From assembly GCA_024280335.1 (NCBI GenBank), contig JAJRQI010000061.1:1-64000 (forward strand): DNA of 64,000 nucleotides. Direction: 5' to 3'. The DNA comes from Deltaproteobacteria bacterium (GTDB lineage: Bacteria; Desulfobacterota; Desulfuromonadia; Desulfuromonadales; Geopsychrobacteraceae). Positions 59,354 through 64,000 of this stretch are shown here, in pieces. The notes below the pieces were generated by a model, which saw nothing but the letters and a program-made list of their open reading frames with translations, was not told the DNA's origin and did not search any database. The position numbers were made by a program, and so were the translations under genes. Each line of letters opens with the position of its first letter. Within the stretch, counting starts at the first letter, position 1.

Positions 59354-61208
59354 TGCCCGGTGGGCCGAGTCGCCGGCGGTGCAGAGGCGTTTTCTGTTCA
59401 TCTCTGCTGCGGCTGCGCTGTTTTTTCTGTTACTGGTGTTGCGGCTCTGGTACTTGCAGGTGATCAGCTACGAGGACTACCAGGGGCGTTCCGTCCGTAA
59501 CCGGACCCGGGTATTGCCGTTGGAGGCACCGCGCGGGCCGATCTACGACCGGAATGGTCAGTTGCTGGTTGATAATCGCCCCTCTTTTCGAATTTCGGTC
59601 ATGCGCCAGGAGGTCACTGATCAGCAGCAACTGCTGGAACGGTTAGCGGTGTTACTGGAGACCGACGTCACCAGTTTGCAGCAGCGTTGGCAGGCGGGGA
59701 AACGGTTCCCGGTTTATCGACCGGTACCGCTGGCAAACGATGTCAATTGGGAAATCATGGAGCGGATTCAGGAACACAGCGTTGAACTTCCCGGGGTCCT
59801 CACCGAAGTTCGACCGATCCGTGACTATCTGGAAAAGGGTTCGGCGGCGCACTTGATCGGCTACCTTGGTGAAGTGACCGAAAATGAATTGCGCAGCGAC
59901 CAGTTTGAGCAGTATCAGCCGGGTGATTTGATCGGTAAAACTGCGCTGGAGCGCCAATTCGAACCCTACCTCAAAGGGACCAAAGGGCAACGGCTGGTCG
60001 AAGTCGATGTGAAAGGGAAGCTGCTGCGTGAATTGCAGATGGAGCCCGCCCGGCCGGGAAATAAACTCTATCTGACCCTTGATCGCGAATTACAGCGGGC
60101 AGCGGACCAGGTGTTTGCGGATCAGTCGGGGGCTGCGGTCGCCCTCGACGTCAAGACCGGTGAGATTTTGGCGATGGTCAGTCGGCCGACCTTCGATCCG
60201 GCACTGTTCGCGCGCGGGATTGCCAGTGAAGAATGGCGTGGACTGATTAACGATAGTCGCCATCCGCTACAGAACAAAGTGATTTCCGGCCAATATTCAC
60301 CGGCCTCGACCTTCAAAATGATCGTTGCTCTAGCGGCCATGCGCAGCGGGGTTGCCGGTAAAAACCGGATTGTTGATTGCGACGGTAGTTTGGAACTCGG
60401 CGGTGCCCGGTTCCGCTGTTGGAAGAAAGACGGACATGGGCGCAGCAATATGAAAAAGGCGCTGCGTGAAAGTTGCGATGTCTGGTTCTATCAGGTCGGG
60501 CTGGAGTTGGGGATCGACAAGTTGTCGCTGGCCGCCAAGGAGTTCGGTCTCGGTGCGCCGGTCGGTTATCCGCTCCCCGGGGAGCGTTCAGGGATGATCC
60601 CGTCGCAACCGTGGAAACGGGCCCGATTCGGTAAACCATGGTATGCCGGCGAAACGGTTATTGCCTCAATCGGCCAGGGATTTGTACTGGCAACACCACT
60701 GCAGCTGGCGGTGATGACCGCAGCGCTGGCCAACGGTGGAAAGGTTATGAAACCGCAGTTGATCAAGCAGATAGAAGATTGGCAGGGGCAACTTCTGGTG
60801 CAGTCGCAACCGGAAATGATCCGCCAGATAGAGTATTCTGCTGCTGCATGGAAAGCAGTGAAGGACGGTCTGATTGCCGTGGTTAACGAGCCGCGTGGGA
60901 CCGGGCGGGTGGCACAACTGCCGGAGGTCGTCGTCGCCGGAAAAACCGGCACGTCACAGGTGGTTCGGCGAAAATCGGACGAAGAGGAAGAGTTGGACGA
61001 GGGGGGCGAAGTCCCTTACCGGTTTCGCCCGCACGCTTTGTTTGTCGCTTACGCCCCGGCCGAAAAGCCGGAAATTGCCGTTGCCGTGGTGGTTGAGCAT
61101 GGGCAGCATGGGGGCAGCGCCGCCGGTCCGGTGGCCAAGGCGATTCTGAGCCGTTATTTTGATCTGAAAAAAGCAGCGCAGCAAAGGCAAAAAGGGCAGG
61201 GGCACTAG
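59343..61208 (+). CDS. mrdA: penicillin-binding protein 2 (MrdA)
   Basis: PBP2 is the class B transpeptidase of rod elongation. The 621-residue protein has one TM helix (about 17-37), the pedestal/dimerisation domain with APRGPIYDRNG and LIGYLGE, and a transpeptidase domain with Ser322-T-F-K325 as catalytic SxxK, SCD in RESCDVWFYQ as the SxN equivalent, and Lys534-T-G. The C-terminus is Lys/Gln-rich. Its partner RodA starts immediately after the stop. Confidence 0.95.
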   Translation: MGLDARWAESPAVQRRFLFISAAAALFFLLLVLRLWYLQVISYEDYQGRSVRNRTRVLPLEAPRGPIYDRNGQLLVDNRPSFRISVMRQEVTDQQQLLERLAVLLETDVTSLQQRWQAGKRFPVYRPVPLANDVNWEIMERIQEHSVELPGVLTEVRPIRDYLEKGSAAHLIGYLGEVTENELRSDQFEQYQPGDLIGKTALERQFEPYLKGTKGQRLVEVDVKGKLLRELQMEPARPGNKLYLTLDRELQRAADQVFADQSGAAVALDVKTGEILAMVSRPTFDPALFARGIASEEWRGLINDSRHPLQNKVISGQYSPASTFKMIVALAAMRSGVAGKNRIVDCDGSLELGGARFRCWKKDGHGRSNMKKALRESCDVWFYQVGLELGIDKLSLAAKEFGLGAPVGYPLPGERSGMIPSQPWKRARFGKPWYAGETVIASIGQGFVLATPLQLAVMTAALANGGKVMKPQLIKQIEDWQGQLLVQSQPEMIRQIEYSAAAWKAVKDGLIAVVNEPRGTGRVAQLPEVVVAGKTGTSQVVRRKSDEEEELDEGGEVPYRFRPHALFVAYAPAEKPEIAVAVVVEHGQHGGSAAGPVAKAILSRYFDLKKAAQQRQKGQGH

Positions 61209-62306
61209 ATGTTTGATCGTCGTCTGATTACAAATTTCGACTGGGTGTTGCTGCTGACCGTCTCGGTGCTGGCCGGGATCGGCATCCTGAACCTGTACAG
61301 CGCCACCGCAAATTGGCATGATGCGGCAACGCCGCTGTACATGAAGCAGATGCTCTGGTTCGGTGGCGGCGTGCTGTTGGCGTTCTTGATCTGTTGTTTT
61401 GACTATCGCCATCTAGAGCATTTTGCCATCCACGGCTACATCCTCAGTGTCGGCTTGCTCTTGTATGTTTTGCTGCTGGGTAAAAGCTCCATGGGGGCGA
61501 CGCGTTGGATCAACCTCGGTTTTTTTAACCTGCAACCGAGCGAAGTCATCAAAATTGTCATGGTCCTGGTTTTGGCGCGAATTTTCGGCCGTACTGCTCA
61601 TCCACTCGGTTTCAGTTTTGCCGAACTCTGGCAACCGGCCCTGTTGCTGCTGGTGCCGGTCGTCCTGATCCTCAAGCAGCCAGATCTGGGGACTGCATTG
61701 ATGGTGGTTTTTATCCCCCTGTCGATGCTGCTGTTTGCCGGTCTGCAGCGGCGCACCCTGCTCTGGCTCAGCTTGTTGGGGATCTTGACCGCCGCCGCGG
61801 GCTGGTTTGGTCTGCACGACTATCAGAAGGCGCGAATCCGGACCTTCCTTGACCCCGAGGCCGACCCGCTCGGCAGCGGTTATCATATTATCCAGTCCAA
61901 AATTGCCGTCGGCAGCGGCGGATTTTTCGGTAAGGGATTTCTGCAGGGAACCCAGTCGCAGCTCTCTTTTTTGCCGGAACGGCACACCGATTTTGCTTTT
62001 TCTGTTTTTGCCGAGGAGTGGGGCTTCACGGGGAGTGTGCTGCTGCTGTCCGGCTACCTGTTTCTGATTGTTTGGGGGCTTTATATCGCCCGCCGGGCTT
62101 CAGATCGCTTCGGCATGTTTCTCGCCATCGGCGTAACCGCGATGATTTTCTGGCACATCATTGTCAACCTGGGGATGGTCATCGGCCTGCTGCCGGTCGT
62201 CGGTGTGCCGTTGCCGCTCTTCTCCTACGGCGGCACCAGCATGGTGACCATGATGATCGGTGTCGGCCTGCTGATGAGTGTCAGCATGCGGCGGTTTATG
62301 TTCTGA
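61209..62306 (+). CDS. rodA: rod shape-determining glycosyltransferase RodA
   Basis: RodA is the SEDS peptidoglycan polymerase working with PBP2. The 365-residue protein has about ten TM helices. MGATRWINLG, LKQPDLGTALMV, the conserved SEDS segment in GFLQGTQSQLSFLPERHTDFAF (about 240-260), and GLLPVVGVPLPLFSYGGTSM are family signatures; the FLPERHTDF loop holds the essential acidic residue. ATG61209 directly abuts the mrdA stop. It ends the elongation operon, and no clear terminator follows. Confidence 0.96.
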   Translation: MFDRRLITNFDWVLLLTVSVLAGIGILNLYSATANWHDAATPLYMKQMLWFGGGVLLAFLICCFDYRHLEHFAIHGYILSVGLLLYVLLLGKSSMGATRWINLGFFNLQPSEVIKIVMVLVLARIFGRTAHPLGFSFAELWQPALLLLVPVVLILKQPDLGTALMVVFIPLSMLLFAGLQRRTLLWLSLLGILTAAAGWFGLHDYQKARIRTFLDPEADPLGSGYHIIQSKIAVGSGGFFGKGFLQGTQSQLSFLPERHTDFAFSVFAEEWGFTGSVLLLSGYLFLIVWGLYIARRASDRFGMFLAIGVTAMIFWHIIVNLGMVIGLLPVVGVPLPLFSYGGTSMVTMMIGVGLLMSVSMRRFMF

Positions 62307-62411
62307 ACTTTGTCGGGTTTTTGGAATCTACGGTTTGAAAATACTTATCGCTGGCTGAACGATTTCAGTTTGAAAATCGTAATTGGCCATTTGAGCTTCC
62401 AGTCATGCAAT

Positions 62412-62609
62412 TTAATTTCCTGTTACGGGTGAGCAAGCGCGAGGAGTTGTCAGATATACCGGGGGGCGGCAGGTAATGACGGCTTGTAGCAGCATGTGCA
62501 ACTCATCAAGCCTGATTGTATCTACGGTTAGAAAGCGTCTCCAGATTGGAGGCTTTGTGCCTTTAAGGCTGATCTTCAACTGGTACACCCTGCGAAGTTT
62601 CTTGGCCAC
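62412..62609 (-). pseudogene. truncated PRiA4b ORF-3-like protein
   Basis: The first 43 residues (VYQLKISLKGTKPPIWRRF and TIRLDELHMLLQAVI) are the N-terminal part of the plasmid pRiA4b ORF-3 family. The next residues (TCRPPVYLTTPRACSPVTGN) do not continue the family, which is normally about 170 residues or more. It is cut short by deletion or rearrangement. The family is common on mobile DNA and near toxin-antitoxin genes. It lies 42 bp downstream of the antitoxin-type gene on the same strand. Confidence 0.75.
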
Positions 62610-62651
62610 GAGATATTCTCTTCCTTTTAAAAAACAAAAAAACTTTCAGTT

Positions 62652-63026
62652 TCAATGTGTTTGTCGCCTAATGCCGAACTCGACCTGAAAATCGTAGGCC
62701 TTAACTCGTGGCACGAGTCTTCGCTGATTTTTCTCAAGTTCAACGATCCCATAGCGAGCCATTGTTTTCAGGGTCCTGGAAAGATTGCTTGAAGATCTAC
62801 CAGTCAACTCTTCAAGCTCTTTTAGGGATTGTGGGTGTTTTTCCAAAATAAGCCGCAACAGTTCCTGGTTTTCGCTGTTGAGAACCTGTGCCATCGACTG
62901 CAGAGATTCAAACCAGACTTTCGGCTCGGCACCGCGAGGAATATATTCACCCTTGGCAATCGCAATCGTTCTATGCTTGTAGTCTTCCCTGGACATGATG
63001 CCGATCTTAACAACATTATCAGGCAT
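62652..63026 (-). CDS. HVO_A0114-type winged-helix regulator, likely antitoxin
   Basis: The protein has 124 residues. The first 40 residues include AIAKGEYIPRGAEPKVWFESL, characteristic of this putative DNA-binding family. A MarR-like winged helix follows: SLKELEELTGRSSSNLSRTLKTMARYGIVEL. It is paired with a TumE-family toxin gene that begins 31 bp upstream on the same strand. In such pairs it is expected to bind DNA and neutralise the toxin; direct proof for this arrangement is limited. Confidence 0.8.
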   Translation of the reverse strand: MPDNVVKIGIMSREDYKHRTIAIAKGEYIPRGAEPKVWFESLQSMAQVLNSENQELLRLILEKHPQSLKELEELTGRSSSNLSRTLKTMARYGIVELEKNQRRLVPRVKAYDFQVEFGIRRQTH

Positions 63027-63057
63027 GGCCTTCTCCTAAAAAAGTTTCTACTGCCGC

Positions 63058-63384
63058 CTAAAAGTCTTCCAGAAGTTGACCGGCAGATTCAAATTCGTAC
63101 TCGAAAACTTTTTCCAGCTGATGCTTGTGGTCCCAAGTCACCTTCCGTACTCCAAATCGCTTCCTTTTGGGCTTGATGCCGTGAGCATTATCAAAACCAA
63201 TCACCCGGCGATTGTACTTGTCATGGAGGGGAAGGCTGTAACTGATTCCATGCGGAATCTGTGCGCTCAGATCAACCCGGTAGGCTTCCATTTTTGTCCA
63301 ATAGCCGTTCTCTAACGGAAAAACTTCACCGTTCAGATTCAGCAGGTTTTCCAGATCAAACGTGTCCAACAGGTAGCCCCTCAC
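63058..63384 (-). CDS. TumE-family (DUF6516-like) toxin of a toxin-antitoxin system
   Basis: The protein has 108 residues. The core ENGYWTKMEAYRV, then PHGISYSLPLHDKYNRRVIGFDNAHGI and DHKHQ near the end, match the subfamily of TumE toxins that lies next to HVO_A0114-type regulators. The mechanism of these toxins is not well known. Toxin-first order and a 31-bp gap are typical of some TA operons. The start is GTG63384, since the family N-terminus begins near there, but no good ribosome binding site is seen. A palindrome sits 8 bp upstream. Confidence 0.78.
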   Translation of the reverse strand: MRGYLLDTFDLENLLNLNGEVFPLENGYWTKMEAYRVDLSAQIPHGISYSLPLHDKYNRRVIGFDNAHGIKPKRKRFGVRKVTWDHKHQLEKVFEYEFESAGQLLEDF

Positions 63385-63391
63385 TACTAAA

Positions 63392-63406
63392 TATCATCAG
63401 ATGATA
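63392..63406. promoter_or_regulatory. palindromic operator candidate of the toxin-antitoxin operon
   Basis: TATCATCAGATGATA is a perfect 15-bp palindrome with one central base, 8 bp before the toxin start. On the minus strand TTGTAA (a -35-like box) lies further upstream. Antitoxins often repress their own operon through such sites. Confidence 0.5.
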
Positions 63407-63435
63407 ACTGTATCACTTTACAAATTCTCGGCAAG

Positions 63436-63474
63436 AAAAAAGCCCATTTAGCCGACTGGTCCAAAGGGGCTCTT
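63436..63474 (-). terminator. probable terminator upstream of the toxin-antitoxin operon
   Basis: AGCCC (63441-63445) and GGGCT (63467-63471) give a short stem with a 21-nt loop. On the minus strand it is followed by six T residues (63435-63440 on plus are A). It would end a transcript coming from the YidD side. Confidence 0.4.
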
Positions 63475-63785
63475 CATCATTAAGTCACTATATTTGAGAT
63501 ACAGGAACGGGGACCGCCCCCCCCCTGTTAGGTTAAGTGGCTACGAGGGAACAGCCTAAGTTTCCCCGGCCCGCGACCACCATAACGGGCAAGTCCCTTC
63601 ATGTCATTTCGCAAATTTCCTGTCAAAGGGGGTTGTCATATATCCAAAGAAATTTTGATCGCCCTGCTTTAGCAATGAAGTTATCGGACGTATCTGACGT
63701 CGTCAGGCATCCTTAACTCTGCAATCTTCAGCATTCGGCCTTGGGGAAATTTGATCGATTTTCGCACTGGATTCCGAACACCCAC
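63475..63785. other. intergenic region, no gene recognised
   Basis: This roughly 310-bp stretch has a G/C run of CCCCCCCC near 63518 and no credible open frame. Minus-strand translation around 63540-63620 (segment ARYGGRGPGKLRL) reads like eroded coding DNA, but no family is recognised. It may be the remnant of an insertion. Confidence 0.35.
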
Positions 63786-64000
63786 TTATTTTTCCCACCA
63801 GAAATCATTATCCTCCAGTGGATCATAAAAGCGGATCCGCCCCCATTTTTCGATCGGTCGGCGCCGCTCGTGCGGATCGCCTTCGCGGTAGAGTCGGTCT
63901 ACGGTGAGGAAGGTTCCAATGATCGGACCATGTTTGTGCAGTGCCTGCAGGCTGTAGCTGGAGCAGGTCGGATACATCGGACAGCGCGGCCCGTCGATGG
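63786..64000 (-). CDS. yidD: YidD-like membrane insertion factor, partial (N-terminus beyond window)
   Basis: The visible 71 codons read GPRCPMYPTCSSYSLQALHKHG, the YidD core with its Cys pair. The family then normally ends with an HPWHPGGYDPVP-type tail, but here VDRLYREGDPHERRRP and YDPLEDNDFWWEK follow. This is a divergent C-terminus shared, as far as I recall, by a subgroup of deltaproteobacterial YidD-like proteins. YidD helps YidC insert membrane proteins. The gene begins outside the window. ATG63977 within it is an internal codon, not the start. Confidence 0.8.
   Translation of the reverse strand, partial: IDGPRCPMYPTCSSYSLQALHKHGPIIGTFLTVDRLYREGDPHERRRPIEKWGRIRFYDPLEDNDFWWEK

Overview
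The window looks like chromosomal DNA of a Desulfuromonadales-type (Deltaproteobacteria/Desulfuromonadia) bacterium. This is inferred from gene content: multihaem c-type cytochromes, selA-selB, a SAM-I riboswitch, a long HflX, a bacterial dynamin and a Gram-negative envelope gene set. Coding density is high and both strands are used. Most genes are housekeeping, with accessory material between about 29.7 and 43 kb and at the two ends.

Layout. 0-13.4 kb: the 3' end of a group II intron, an OmpA/glycine-zipper lipoprotein, an NRDE protein, a methyltransferase, a metal-type permease, rlmI, fabI, hflX, an MltD-like transglycosylase, a four-cysteine U32-like protein, a TPR protein and an Smr protein. 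13.4-22.8 kb: cysK, then a SAM-I riboswitch with terminator in front of a cystathionine gamma-synthase-type gene, a dynamin-like GTPase, RNase E/G with a long repetitive basic tail, an HD-GYP protein and a PCYCGC-motif protein. 23-29.7 kb: a CusCBA-like Cu/Ag efflux operon ending in a methionine-rich periplasmic protein.

29.7-45 kb: a MITE-like element, a frameshifted guaC, small proteins, and then a long minus-strand block. The block reads sensor kinase, receiver-only regulator, Met/Gly-rich FAD/2Fe-2S oxidoreductase, membrane cytochrome b-like protein, seven-haem cytochrome c and mono-haem cytochrome c. It looks like a regulated electron-transfer system joining cytoplasmic NAD(P)H to periplasmic haems, and it is the best candidate for an undescribed system here. 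Upstream lie an Omp85-type surface protein, a SpoIIE-type phosphatase and an OsmC protein.

45-64 kb: pabB-pabC, tRNA-Ala(GGC), a palindromic repeat element, selA-selB, a membrane PAS/kinase-like protein fused to a DEDDh exonuclease, purC, ppiD interrupted by an in-frame TAA, and the rod-shape operon mreB-mreC-mreD-mrdA-rodA. After these come a PRiA4b ORF-3 remnant, a TumE-type toxin-antitoxin pair with a palindrome at its start, and a partial YidD gene.

Two conserved genes (guaC, ppiD) are each broken by one base. This could be real decay or consensus error. All assignments come from reading the sequence; no database search was run.
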